From an uncultured Nitrospira sp. (GTDB lineage: Bacteria > Nitrospirota > Nitrospiria > Nitrospirales > Nitrospiraceae): a DNA stretch of 51,919 nucleotides. Position numbers and translations under genes: made by a program. The notes under the pieces were generated by a model. It was not told the DNA's origin. It searched no databases and was given only the letters and a program-made list of their open reading frames with translations. Within the stretch, counting starts at the first letter, position 1, and every line of letters begins with the position of its first letter. Shown piece after piece: positions 7,790-17,192 of this stretch. The DNA lies in NCBI GenBank assembly GCA_902500745.1, contig CABVRS010000007.1, positions 1 to 51,919 on the forward strand, in the 5' to 3' direction.

Positions 7790-8366
7790 ATCATCTTACT
7801 TTAATCCTGTCAAGCCGTTCCACCGCATACCTGTTGCAATCACATTGATTTACTCCTCTCTAGTTCGCTAATGCCCTGAGAACCCGATGCCCCAGGATCA
7901 CGACATTGATCATTGTCGCGAAACCATCCGGAAATGGTATGCCACTTCCCGGGTCGTCCTGTTCTGGTCTTCGCAGATGATTGTAGATGCTTCGACGCTC
8001 TTGGGGATTCTTGGGGCAGGGCAGAATCCAACACTGTGGAACAATACAGCATTTTTGTGATAATCCATGACTCACTTCTGGAGTAATACAGTAATACAAT
8101 GTATGTGCCATCCATCGGACCATATTGGTCTGACTCCTGCTACGAGAACACGAGCACGAACTCGTATCATCAAATGGATAATCAAGGCAGTCAGATGCAC
8201 GCGCTACGTCCTCGCGGCGCACAAAGGGAAAGAAATCCGCCCACACAGGGGGAGGGCACCGAAGTCTTGGACGAGTTCAGGGTCGGCAACTATGCCAGGG
8301 GCGATACGTCACCGGTGGAACCCTTCATTGCGATCCGCCTAACCCAATTCGCGAGGATAGGACACC
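7790..8366. other. 577-bp region without a supported gene
   Basis: Between the inverted repeats and the LapA gene I find no ORF with a ribosome site or a recognisable protein. Two long minus-strand frames (7840-8115 and 7860-8246) overlap each other and have no Shine-Dalgarno. The tandem GTAATACA GTAATACA lies near 8083-8098. A repeat with arms TACGAG and CTCGTA lies near 8140-8166. The 3' end must hold the LapA promoter. Confidence 0.4.
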
Positions 8367-8648
8367 ATGACGTCTCTGTTTGTGGCACTCGGCTTGGCGA
8401 TTCTCATCGCCCTCTTTGCCTTGCAAAATACGTTTCCCGTCACAATTCAGTTTCTCTTCTGGGAGTACCAAACCTCATTGGTCCTGGTGATTCTTGGTTC
8501 GACCGCCATTGGAGCCGCTCTCAGCGCCATCGCCGCATTAGGCGCACGCTGGCGCCATGGACGAGAAACCCGTGTACTGACCGCAGCCTTGGAAGAGGAA
8601 CGAAAGCGGATTGCCGACTTGGAACGGCGGGTCCGGGACATGCCGTAA
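8367..8648 (+). CDS. LapA-domain (DUF1049) membrane protein
   Basis: A 93-aa protein with two transmembrane helices (about 4-22 and 38-60). Between them is the LapA signature FALQNTFPVTIQFLFWE, in which N-x-x-P-V-x-I/V-x-F is conserved. A basic, helical cytoplasmic tail follows (TAALEEERKRIADLERRVRD). Escherichia coli LapA/LapB work in lipopolysaccharide assembly control. No lapB is nearby, so a role there is not shown. GAGGATAGG precedes the ATG. It is an isolated plus-strand gene. Confidence 0.9.
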   Translation: MTSLFVALGLAILIALFALQNTFPVTIQFLFWEYQTSLVLVILGSTAIGAALSAIAALGARWRHGRETRVLTAALEEERKRIADLERRVRDMP

Positions 8649-8725
8649 CTCCGATGCCCTACCCTCTCATGTTTAAGTGATCGTCGTTGAGTTCGACACC
8701 GAACGATCCGCCTCAGCGCCGGATG

Positions 8726-9595
8726 TCATGCAGGCGAGCTTTTGTCTCGGGCATCCGATCTCGGTGCGCAAAACCACCCGACTTCGGCTCCAAGAATGAA
8801 CACAAGAGAGGCGTAATACAGCCACATAAAGAAGAACATCAGGCCACCCAAGGTGCCATACAAGCCAAGGGAAGCTTGGGCCATGGATACATACCAGGCA
8901 AAGCCCCAGCGCGCCACTTGAAACAACAGCGACGCGCTCAAAGCCCCGATCAGCAGCGCTTCGGGCGGCAGCGCGACTGCCGGAGCGACACGATACAGCA
9001 CGTAGAACAACGCGACCATCGCCACGAATCCCAGGACCCGGTCCCACACCGTCAACGCGGGCATAAAGAACGGCGCCAATGATGGATAGTCCTCCGCAAG
9101 GGTCCACACAATCGTCACGAATGAGGTATTGATCACGATGCCAAGCAGTAACGCCGCGACAAGCAGAGTGATGAGGAGATCGATCCCGACCCCTCGGATG
9201 AACGTACGAGACTGCTGGGCACGAAACACCTGATTGAGCACGATTCGGACGGACCCGAAGAGAAAGCTGCTCAACACCACAAATGATACGACCCCAGCCA
9301 CACCCAGGAGGCCGCGGCTGGCCACGACTGCGGCCATACTGTCCGCCATCGCCTGCTGTGACTGGGGAAGAAACGACTGCAAAACCGATTTGACTTCGTT
9401 CATCGCGCGCTCAGAGTCCAGTACGGTGTGCCCAAGCAGCGAGACCATCAGCAGTGAAAGCGGGATGAAGTAGAGCAAAATGTTGAAGGCCAATGCACTC
9501 GTGAAAAAGAACCCGTTGTCCGCTAAGAACTTCTCCGCGACAGACTGCAGAAACGTCCACACATGACCGAACCACTGTGGCCGTGTCGCACTCAT
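8726..9595 (-). CDS. YihY/BrkB-family inner-membrane protein
   Basis: A 289-aa protein with about six transmembrane helices. It carries the family pattern ADNGFFFTSALAFNILLYFIP near the N-terminus, a large periplasmic loop (ERAMNEVKSVLQSFLPQSQ), and the C-terminal GTLGGLMFFFMWLYYASLVF, then GAEVGW. The family was once called ribonuclease BN but is an integral membrane protein of unknown transport role. Its ATG overlaps the stop of the AI-2E-family gene by ATGA, so both are made from one message. Confidence 0.92.
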   Translation of the reverse strand: MSATRPQWFGHVWTFLQSVAEKFLADNGFFFTSALAFNILLYFIPLSLLMVSLLGHTVLDSERAMNEVKSVLQSFLPQSQQAMADSMAAVVASRGLLGVAGVVSFVVLSSFLFGSVRIVLNQVFRAQQSRTFIRGVGIDLLITLLVAALLLGIVINTSFVTIVWTLAEDYPSLAPFFMPALTVWDRVLGFVAMVALFYVLYRVAPAVALPPEALLIGALSASLLFQVARWGFAWYVSMAQASLGLYGTLGGLMFFFMWLYYASLVFILGAEVGWFCAPRSDARDKSSPA

Positions 9596-10683
9596 GATTG
9601 GATGCGTCGTACCACCACGCTGGACCGTTTCGCTCGATAGCTGTCCACGAGCGCGAAACTGACGGCGACGACTAAGGGACCGGCCACGATGCCGACCAAT
9701 CCAAAGAACTGGATGCCACCCAATACCGCGAAGAAGGTCAGCAGCGTGTGCAACTTCGAGGCTTCACCGACGACGATGGTCCGAACCACGTAATCGAGGA
9801 CGGCGATCGCCAATCCCGAGACGCAGAGGATGGCTCCGGCTGCATAGTCGCCCTGGATGAACAAGTACAGAGCTACCGGCAGCCACACAATCCCGGCTCC
9901 GACGAGTGGCAAGTACGCCAAGATCCCCATCACTGCACCCCACAACAAAGGGGCTGGTATCCCGGCCAACCAAAAGGCGAGGCCCCCGACGATGCCCTCG
10001 AGCGCAGCCACGAGCGTATTCCCGAGGACGGCCCCCCGCACCACCTCGCCGAATCGGTGGACCACCAACTGTTGGCGGGATTCATCGAGAGGCAGGATAT
10101 CTTTCACCCAATCCACCATGCCTTTGCCGTCACGAAAGAAATAAAACGTACAGAGCAAAATGATGCTGAGTTCCATCAGACCGACAAGCACATTCTTCGC
10201 CACCTGGGTCAATTGCTCTACCAGCGCGCTCCCCAGTTGCGCCAAATTGTCCACCAACACAGACCGCAGGTCGGTGCCGGTCATCCGCTGAAACTCCTGA
10301 AGCTGCTCCAAGATCACCGTCGCCCAGGGGTGCACGCGCCATTGTTCGATCACGCCCGGTCCCTGTTCCAGGGTAGACACGACCGTCAGGTAGGTCCTGG
10401 CCAATTCTTTTCCGATCAAGAACGACAAGTACGCGAGGGGGAGAATCACACCGATCGTGACTGCGATGCTCATCACCAATGCGCTCAGCGATCGGCGGTC
10501 GCCGGTCAACTTCACGATTTTGCAGTACTGCGGATAGAGTCCGTAGGACAGAACGGCGGACCAGATCAGTGCGGAGAAATAGGGTCGAAAGGTGGCGAAG
10601 AGGAGGTAGCCCAAACCGACCAGGAAAAGCAGCGTGACAAGACGAGCGGTTGGGTCGAGAGTCTGCTTCCGCTCTTCGTCCAT
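9592..10683 (-). CDS. AI-2E-family transporter
   Basis: A 363-aa membrane protein with about eight helices. The N-terminal pair (LVTLLFLVGLGYLLFATF) is followed by a periplasmic helical region (VSTLEQGPGVIEQW) and the C-terminal core FWLAGIPAPLLWGAVMGILA, then YLPLVGAGIVWLPVALYLF, with the family's P-x-x-G motif. Members include TqsA and various Na+/H+ or solute exporters. The substrate is not predictable. It is the first gene of a two-gene unit with the YihY gene. Its promoter lies in the 159-bp gap shared with divergent glgB. Confidence 0.91.
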   Translation of the reverse strand: MDEERKQTLDPTARLVTLLFLVGLGYLLFATFRPYFSALIWSAVLSYGLYPQYCKIVKLTGDRRSLSALVMSIAVTIGVILPLAYLSFLIGKELARTYLTVVSTLEQGPGVIEQWRVHPWATVILEQLQEFQRMTGTDLRSVLVDNLAQLGSALVEQLTQVAKNVLVGLMELSIILLCTFYFFRDGKGMVDWVKDILPLDESRQQLVVHRFGEVVRGAVLGNTLVAALEGIVGGLAFWLAGIPAPLLWGAVMGILAYLPLVGAGIVWLPVALYLFIQGDYAAGAILCVSGLAIAVLDYVVRTIVVGEASKLHTLLTFFAVLGGIQFFGLVGIVAGPLVVAVSFALVDSYRAKRSSVVVRRIQS

Positions 10684-10842
10684 GAGAGGGTCCCCTGTGC
10701 TTCTTTCGTCAGCCGTTTCGCTGCATCGGCGCGACTCGTCGCGATGGCCTCTTCGGATGCACTTTTTTTCTCATCCCCCCTTTCTTAGCACGAGCGATCT
10801 GCTTAGGATAGACTTGAATCGAAGATAAGGAGGACTAGCTTT

Positions 10843-13044
10843 ATGATGCAGTCTGAACACATTGAACGACTCATCAACGCCGAACATTGGAATCCTCGCG
10901 AACTGCTCGGCCCCCATCGCACCTCTGTGAACGGGTCGGACTCGCTCGTGATTCGAACCTTTGCGCCGAACGCCCACGAGACTCACGTGATTCTCGATAC
11001 CCCCGGCCGCAAGCGGATACCAATGAAACGCGTTCATGACTCAGGATTGTTCGAGGCGATCCTGGACGCGCCGAAGGGAACGCCGAACTACCGACTCCGC
11101 GTCACCGATTCTCAAGGAGCCGTCACGGAACGCCACGATCCCTACGCCTTCTCTCATTTGATCAGCGACCATGATCTGCACCTGTTTGCGGAGGGGAATC
11201 TTTTCAAAGGCTACGAAAGACTGGGCGCTCATCTCACGACCGTCGACGGAGTTACCGGTGTTCATTTCGTCGTCTGGGCTCCGAACGCCATGCGCGTCAG
11301 TGTCGTCGGCGGCTTCAACTGCTGGGATGGCCGGTGCCATCAGATGATGAGTCGGGGGGCGACCGGCCTCTGGGAATTGTTCGTCCCGGACATTCCCGAA
11401 GGAACGCTCTACAAATACGAAATCCGCTCTCGCCAGGTCGACGCTCCCTTCACCAAGGCCGATCCCTACGCATTCTCGGCGGAACTGCGGCCTCGCACGG
11501 CATCAATCGTTCGCAATCTTTCGAGCTATCGATGGAACGACCATGTGTGGATGGACGCCCGCACGACGCGTGATCCGCTTACCGCACCCATGTCCATCTA
11601 TGAGGTGCATCTGGGATCCTGGATGCGGGTACCTGAAGAGGAGAACCGCTGGCTCACATACCGCGAATTGGCCGATAAACTGATTCACTATGTCACATAC
11701 ATGGGCTACACCCACATTGAACTGATGCCGGTCACAGAACATCCGTTCGACGGATCGTGGGGCTATCAAGCCACCGGCTACTTTGCCGCCACGAGTCGAT
11801 TCGGCCCGCCGGAAGACTTCATGGCGTTCGTCGATGCCGCTCATCAAGCGGGAATCGGCATCATCATGGACTGGGCGCCGGCCCACTTCCCTGACGATGC
11901 GTATGGGTTGGCGTGGTTCGACGGCACACACCTCTATGATCACGAGGATCCGCGGCTTGGCTATCATCCGGAATGGAAGAGCCGCATCTTCAACTACGGT
12001 CGTGTGGAAGTCAAAAATTTCCTCCAGAACAGCGCACTCTTCTGGTTGGACAAATACCATATCGATGGTCTTCGTGTAGATGCAGTGGCCTCGATGTTGT
12101 ATTTAGACTATGGGCGAAAATCCGGAGAATGGATCCCCAACCAGTTTGGAGGGAACGAAAACTTGGCGGCCGTCTCGTTTCTCAAAGAATTGAACGTGCT
12201 CGTCCATCAGGAACATCCCGGCGCCGTCACCATCGCCGAGGAATCCACCGCCTGGCCGGGCGTTTCAAAACCAACCTATACAGGAGGTTTAGGCTTCACG
12301 TTCAAATGGAACATGGGCTGGATGCACGACATGCTGGACTATTTCGAAAAAGACGCCATCCATCGCAAGTATCACCAGAATCAAATTACATTTGGATTGC
12401 TCTATGCATTCCATGAAAACTTCGTCCTCGTGCTGTCACACGACGAAGTGGTGCACGGGAAGAAAGCATTGCTCGACAAGATGCCAGGAGATCTCTGGCA
12501 ACGCTTCGCGAACCTGCGCGCCCTCTATGGCTACATGTACGGCCATCCCGGGAAGAACATGCTCTTTATGGGAGGGGAATTCGGCCAGTGGTGGGAGTGG
12601 AACCATGACGACAGCCTGCAGTGGCATCTCTGCCAGCATGAATCGCACGCGGGCCTGCAACGGTACGTCCGCGATCTCAACCGGCTCTATCGGAACGAAC
12701 CGGCGTTGTACGAGGTCGATTACGATTGGAGCGGATTCCAGTGGATCGACATCAATGACACGGAGAATTCCGTCATCTCATTTCTCCGCAAGGCGAGAGA
12801 CTCGAACAATCACGTCGTCTGCGTCTGCAATTTCACGCCGATTCCACGCCATGGCTACCGAATCGGTGTGCCCTCTTTGGCCCACTATGGTGAGCTCTTG
12901 AACAGCGACGCCGAAACCTATGGTGGAAGCAATATGGGCAACGGGGGTGGCGTGATGGCCGAGCCGATTTCCACTCACGGATTTCCGAACTCGATCGTCC
13001 TGACCCTGCCTCCCCTCTCCGTCTTGTACTTCAAAGCGGGATGA
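10843..13044 (+). CDS. glgB: 1,4-alpha-glucan branching enzyme
   Basis: It makes the alpha-1,6 branches of glycogen. The 733-aa length is full. Two N-terminal CBM48-type modules (residues about 1-105 and 115-215, the second with VHFVVWAPNAMRVSVVGGFN) precede the GH13 barrel. Catalytic motifs are visible: IDGLRVDAVASML with nucleophile Asp413, TIAEEST with acid/base Glu466, and VLSHDEVVHGKK with the third Asp near 534. Spacing matches E. coli GlgB Asp405/Glu458. An all-beta C-terminal domain ends the protein. AAGGAGG lies 10 nt before the ATG. It is convergent with the ATP-grasp gene, with only 10 bp between the stops. Confidence 0.98.
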   Translation: MMQSEHIERLINAEHWNPRELLGPHRTSVNGSDSLVIRTFAPNAHETHVILDTPGRKRIPMKRVHDSGLFEAILDAPKGTPNYRLRVTDSQGAVTERHDPYAFSHLISDHDLHLFAEGNLFKGYERLGAHLTTVDGVTGVHFVVWAPNAMRVSVVGGFNCWDGRCHQMMSRGATGLWELFVPDIPEGTLYKYEIRSRQVDAPFTKADPYAFSAELRPRTASIVRNLSSYRWNDHVWMDARTTRDPLTAPMSIYEVHLGSWMRVPEEENRWLTYRELADKLIHYVTYMGYTHIELMPVTEHPFDGSWGYQATGYFAATSRFGPPEDFMAFVDAAHQAGIGIIMDWAPAHFPDDAYGLAWFDGTHLYDHEDPRLGYHPEWKSRIFNYGRVEVKNFLQNSALFWLDKYHIDGLRVDAVASMLYLDYGRKSGEWIPNQFGGNENLAAVSFLKELNVLVHQEHPGAVTIAEESTAWPGVSKPTYTGGLGFTFKWNMGWMHDMLDYFEKDAIHRKYHQNQITFGLLYAFHENFVLVLSHDEVVHGKKALLDKMPGDLWQRFANLRALYGYMYGHPGKNMLFMGGEFGQWWEWNHDDSLQWHLCQHESHAGLQRYVRDLNRLYRNEPALYEVDYDWSGFQWIDINDTENSVISFLRKARDSNNHVVCVCNFTPIPRHGYRIGVPSLAHYGELLNSDAETYGGSNMGNGGGVMAEPISTHGFPNSIVLTLPPLSVLYFKAG

Positions 13045-13054
13045 CGGCCCATCG

Positions 13055-14116
13055 TCAATCACCGATCCGGCTCGGAACTGGAGTCGTCCTATCGGAGGGG
13101 GTCACGTGGGGATGCCATCGTAAGCCAAGATCGAGGATGCGTTGCAGTAACGCAGGATAGGGTAGTGCTGCGCCTGCAGCCGAACGAGCAAAATCCTCGG
13201 TCGTCGCGATGTGCGGATTCGGGTTGGCCTCCAACACATAGACCTGTCCGTCCGGATCAAGTCGAAAGTCGATCCTCGCATACCCGCTGAGTCCAAGGCT
13301 GCGATACACACGCTTTGCGAGATCCTGGAGAATCTGCCGTTGCGACTCCGTCAGGTCACCCGCTGCGGTGGAACGGACAGCGTATTTCTGCTGGTAGACC
13401 CGATTCCACTTCACCCGAGCGGTGGCGATCTTTCTGGTCTCTTCCGGCATTTGGCTCATATCGAGTTCCCAGACCGGAAAGACTTGCAACCGTTGATTGC
13501 CCATCACACCGACATACAGTTCACGTCCTTCGACATACCGTTCCACCAGCGCGCCCGTGCCGACGCTTTGATGGATGAATTTGACTCGTTCCTGTAGCTT
13601 ATCGTCATCCCCCACGATCGAAGCTTGGGAAATGCCGAGGGAGGCTTCCTCCGAGACGGATTTTACGATTAAGGGAAACGATAACTCCTTGGGCCGCTTG
13701 ATCGATCGCCCCAATGGAACTGTAATGAACTCCGGAATCGGGATACAGTGATAATAGAGTATCTTTTTGGCCAAACCTTTATCGCGGGCCAACATCAATC
13801 CCCTGGGATTACACCCCGTGTACGGCACCTTGAGCAATTCAAGATAGGACACCACGTTCTGATCATAGATGGCCACCCCGCTGAATTCCTCCAGCAAATT
13901 GAAGGCAATGTGAGGTTTCCATTCATCCACTGCTTGACGGATCACGGCGAGTTCATGCTGAACCCCAAGCGGACGCACCTCGTGCCCGATTTCACGAAGT
14001 GTATCGACGACTTCATATTCGGTCCTCCACTTGGCTGTGGTGAGATCGACCCCCTCGACCGTATCCGGCGGGACGAGGTCTTCATGGACCAGGACAAGGA
14101 TGCGTAACGACTTCAT
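13055..14116 (-). CDS. ATP-grasp ligase, D-alanine--D-alanine ligase-like
   Basis: A 353-aa ATP-grasp enzyme. The N-terminal domain (RILVLVHEDLVPP) and the VPYTGCNPRGLMLARDKGLAKK segment are as in Ddl. FPLIVKSVSEEASLGIS, GALVERYVEGRELYVGVMGN and the metal-binding end YARIDFRLDPDGQVYVLEAN, then NPNP, complete the fold. The last part holds the Asp, Glu and Asn that bind Mg2+. Similarity to true D-Ala ligases is partial: the catalytic Arg/Ser context is diverged, and cell-wall genes are absent around it. It may ligate another amino acid or a carboxylate and amine pair. It stands alone on its strand beside glgB, 67 bp downstream of the MscS gene. Confidence 0.85.
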   Translation of the reverse strand: MKSLRILVLVHEDLVPPDTVEGVDLTTAKWRTEYEVVDTLREIGHEVRPLGVQHELAVIRQAVDEWKPHIAFNLLEEFSGVAIYDQNVVSYLELLKVPYTGCNPRGLMLARDKGLAKKILYYHCIPIPEFITVPLGRSIKRPKELSFPLIVKSVSEEASLGISQASIVGDDDKLQERVKFIHQSVGTGALVERYVEGRELYVGVMGNQRLQVFPVWELDMSQMPEETRKIATARVKWNRVYQQKYAVRSTAAGDLTESQRQILQDLAKRVYRSLGLSGYARIDFRLDPDGQVYVLEANPNPHIATTEDFARSAAGAALPYPALLQRILDLGLRWHPHVTPSDRTTPVPSRIGD

Positions 14117-14183
14117 AGCACCACCCGATCATGACCACTGTGCAAATAGCTCATCGTCGCGTTGCCTGCTGCACAAAACCCCT

Positions 14184-15098
14184 TCAACTTTTGGTTGGTT
14201 GAGCCTGTTGCAACCCGGCCACATGTAGTGGTGGCGGTGTTCCCTGTTTCGGTTCACCCCAGTAAATTGTTTGATGCGGGAACGGGATTTCGATCCCTTT
14301 GGCATCGAAGGTCTTCTTAATTCGACGATTCATCTCCCGTCCTATCCGCCATTGTTTGCTCGGCCGAGTCTTGATTCGGCACTTGATGATCACGGCTGAG
14401 TCAGCGAATTGATCCACGCCCAACATTTCCAACGGCTCCAGAATATCCTCGGCAAACTGAGGATCTCCACGGAGGTCGTCCGCAATATCTCGCAAAACCA
14501 CCATCACGTCGTCAACATCTTCTCGATACGCAATGCCGACTTCGAAGAGATAGAAGGCATACACCATGGTCATATTCTTCACCTTGTCGATGACTCCGTT
14601 CGGCACCACATGCACATTTCCAGACAAGTCACGAAGAATCACCGTCCTCAGCTTCACCTCTTCCACCACCCCTCCCACTCCCGCAATCTCGACGACATCG
14701 CCCACTCGGATCGAATCTTCGAGAAGGATGAAGAACCCGGAGATCACATCTTTCACCAAACTTTGGGCACCGAAACCGATGGCCAATCCCCCAAGGCCGG
14801 CTGCCGCTAAGATCGGCTTGAGATCGACTCCGACCTCCGACAAAATCATCATACCTCCCACGGCAAGCATCACCACACGAGCCACATCGCGAATCACATG
14901 TGTCAGGGTCGTGGCCCGTTTCTGCTGTGCTTCGGTCGGTAACGTGCCTTCGTACACTTTCTGAAATCGATCCATCGCCCGTCTGACAATCGCGAGCCCC
15001 ACAGCCATCAGGACGGCGATGATCAGGACTCGCAAGCCCGACGTCGTCGACCATTCGACCCATCGCTCGATGAACCCCGCCCCGTACGAATCCAGCAT
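14184..15098 (-). CDS. MscS-family mechanosensitive channel
   Basis: A 304-aa small-conductance channel. Two N-terminal helices precede the pore helix with ILAAAGLGGLAIGFGAQSLV, then KDVISGFFILLED, the MscS signature. The beta domain follows (GDVVEIAGVGGVVEEVKLRT then NVHVVPNG). The C-terminal alpha/beta domain ends with KGIEIPFPHQTI. It relieves turgor during osmotic downshock. GAGGAGG precedes the ATG. Its place next to treZ fits an osmotic-stress theme, but it has its own gene start 71 bp from treZ. Confidence 0.95.
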   Translation of the reverse strand: MLDSYGAGFIERWVEWSTTSGLRVLIIAVLMAVGLAIVRRAMDRFQKVYEGTLPTEAQQKRATTLTHVIRDVARVVMLAVGGMMILSEVGVDLKPILAAAGLGGLAIGFGAQSLVKDVISGFFILLEDSIRVGDVVEIAGVGGVVEEVKLRTVILRDLSGNVHVVPNGVIDKVKNMTMVYAFYLFEVGIAYREDVDDVMVVLRDIADDLRGDPQFAEDILEPLEMLGVDQFADSAVIIKCRIKTRPSKQWRIGREMNRRIKKTFDAKGIEIPFPHQTIYWGEPKQGTPPPLHVAGLQQAQPTKS

Positions 15099-15169
15099 GC
15101 CCTACCTCCTCACGTTAAGACTTCTTACCGCACATACATTCACCGCTCGGTGTCAGGGGTCGTTCTCTG

Positions 15170-17053
15170 CTAGGAAGTCAGGAATACGGCCGTACCATAC
15201 GGCGACATCGATATCGAGGTTCCTTGAGGCGAGACAACGAGATGTGGAGGCATGATACCTTGGCCATTCCCGCCGAATTCCTTGTCTATAGAATCAAGTC
15301 GTCGCAGCCATGTTCCCTGCGGCTCAACTAATTGTATCGTCACCGGTGACTTATTGAATCCACAGACCACCAGCGATGCGGCATGGTCGTGTGTCCAACG
15401 ATGGATCATCAAAACCTGCTCATCCTCGAACGCCCAAACACGATGACTCCGAGTGGTGCTGTGTTCTGCGCCCAATGACGATTCAGTTTTCCTCAACCGA
15501 ATCAAGGCATTGGTCCATCGCAATAATGCAGCTTGCCGATCATTGAGGTCCTCCCGACACAGCCGACTCCGCTCGAAGGTCGCCGAGTCCTGAGGATCTG
15601 GAATGTCTTCCGGATTCCAGCCAAAGGGCGCAAATTCACGTCGTCGGCCTTGCCTCACCGCCTCGACTAAACCGGGATCGCCGTGTTCGATGAAATATTG
15701 AAACGGCGTTGTTTCGCCATATTCCTCCCCCATGAACAACAGGGGGATACCGGGAGACAATAATACAAGAGCCCGGATCGCTTTGAGCGCCTCCCATGGC
15801 AACTGGGTACTCAATCGATCTCCGACCGCTCGATTGCCGATCTGATCGTGATTCTGAGAAAACACCACGAACTGCGATGGGCGGCAATGCTGAGACGAAT
15901 TCCCATGCCGGCGGCGCCGATGTGCGGAGTAGCGAGCCTTGTAAACAAACCCATCGCGAACCGCGGTGGCCAAATCAGTCAGTCCGTGAAAATCTTCATA
16001 GTACCCCTTCCGCTCACCCGTCAAAACGACGCGCAAGGCATGATGGAAATCATCGTTCCATTGACCGTCGAGCCCATATCCCCCGACCGAAGGCGGATCG
16101 ATCACGCGCGTATCATTCAAGTCGCTTTCTGCAATCACGATCACCTGCCGACCAAGAAGCTGGGCCTGAGTATGGACGGCGGATGCGATGTCCTTGAGGA
16201 CATGCTGAGCGCTGAAATCGTAGATGCCATGGACCGCGTCCAACCTGAGCCCATCGATGTGGTATTCGGTCACCCAATACAACGCGTTATCGACGACGTA
16301 TCGCCGAACCTCGTCGCTGTCCGGCCCATCGTAGTTGATGGCTGACCCCCATGGCGTCCTGTATCGATCTGTAAAATATGGACCGAACTCACCGAGATAG
16401 TTCCCTTCCGGTCCCAAGTGGTTATAGACCACATCAAGAATCACTAAGAGTCCTGCCGCATGGCAGGCATCAATCAGCCGCTTCATACCATCAGGTCCAC
16501 CATAACTCGATTGTGGAGCGAAGGGGTAGACACCGTCGTAGCCCCAGTTCCGTCGACCTGGGAATTCTGCGACCGGCATAAGCTCAATAGCCGTAATCCC
16601 CACGGTATCCCTGAGATAGGAGAGATGTGGAATGATCGCGTCGAACGTGCCATCCTTCGTAAACGTTCCAACATGCAGTTCGTAGATGATCCATTCGTCC
16701 AAGGGCATCCCCTGCCATCCCCTATCCGTCCACTGAAAGGCAGTCGGATCAACTACGACGGATGGGCCGTGCACACCATCGGATTGGAAACGAGAGGCAG
16801 GATCCGGTCGTGCTTTTATTCCATTCAACACATACTGGTAGCGGGCACGCGGGAGAGCTCCGCTCACCACCGTTTCAAAATACCCCGCTGCATCCCGCTG
16901 CATCGGCACCGCGACTCGATCCTGGTCGAACAGTTTCACAGCTACCGACTCGGCGAAGGGTGCCCAGACACGGAATTTTACCGCGTCAGAAGATGTCGGA
17001 GTCGCACCGATGGCAAGAGACCATCCTTGTTGTGGTATGTTCGTCATATCCAT
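15170..17053 (-). CDS. treZ: Malto-oligosyltrehalose trehalohydrolase
   Basis: It releases free trehalose from the maltooligosyltrehalose made by TreY. It has 627 aa. An N-terminal Ig-like module (FRVWAPFAESVAVKLFD) is followed by the GH13 barrel. ELHVGTFTKDGTFDA is the typical TreZ strand. HIDGLRLDAVHGI has nucleophile Asp272, VIAESDLND has Glu309, and FSQNHDQIGNRA has the third acidic residue. The E-S-D-L-N-D motif separates TreZ from branching enzymes. GAGGAGG lies 6 nt before the ATG. It is divergent from glgX with a shared 139-bp promoter region, so starch-side debranching and trehalose release may be co-controlled. The TreY partner is at the left edge. Confidence 0.97.
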   Translation of the reverse strand: MDMTNIPQQGWSLAIGATPTSSDAVKFRVWAPFAESVAVKLFDQDRVAVPMQRDAAGYFETVVSGALPRARYQYVLNGIKARPDPASRFQSDGVHGPSVVVDPTAFQWTDRGWQGMPLDEWIIYELHVGTFTKDGTFDAIIPHLSYLRDTVGITAIELMPVAEFPGRRNWGYDGVYPFAPQSSYGGPDGMKRLIDACHAAGLLVILDVVYNHLGPEGNYLGEFGPYFTDRYRTPWGSAINYDGPDSDEVRRYVVDNALYWVTEYHIDGLRLDAVHGIYDFSAQHVLKDIASAVHTQAQLLGRQVIVIAESDLNDTRVIDPPSVGGYGLDGQWNDDFHHALRVVLTGERKGYYEDFHGLTDLATAVRDGFVYKARYSAHRRRRHGNSSQHCRPSQFVVFSQNHDQIGNRAVGDRLSTQLPWEALKAIRALVLLSPGIPLLFMGEEYGETTPFQYFIEHGDPGLVEAVRQGRRREFAPFGWNPEDIPDPQDSATFERSRLCREDLNDRQAALLRWTNALIRLRKTESSLGAEHSTTRSHRVWAFEDEQVLMIHRWTHDHAASLVVCGFNKSPVTIQLVEPQGTWLRRLDSIDKEFGGNGQGIMPPHLVVSPQGTSISMSPYGTAVFLTS

Positions 17054-17192
17054 TTCACCCTCCTCACACCCATTGTGCAGAATTCTTCAGCCGTAACCAA
17101 GCCCGCCGGATATTTTAATGCCTTGCGCAAATTGGATCAGCCATTCTATAAAATGAACTGCTAACACAGCGTGAGTCGATCAGGAGGCAAGG

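Noticed and set aside
7840-8246. Two overlapping minus-strand frames
   Set aside because: No ribosome sites, they overlap each other, and neither resembles a known protein.
8099-8680. Plus-strand frame of 193 codons over the LapA gene
   Set aside because: It is the shadow of the LapA frame and has no recognisable domain.
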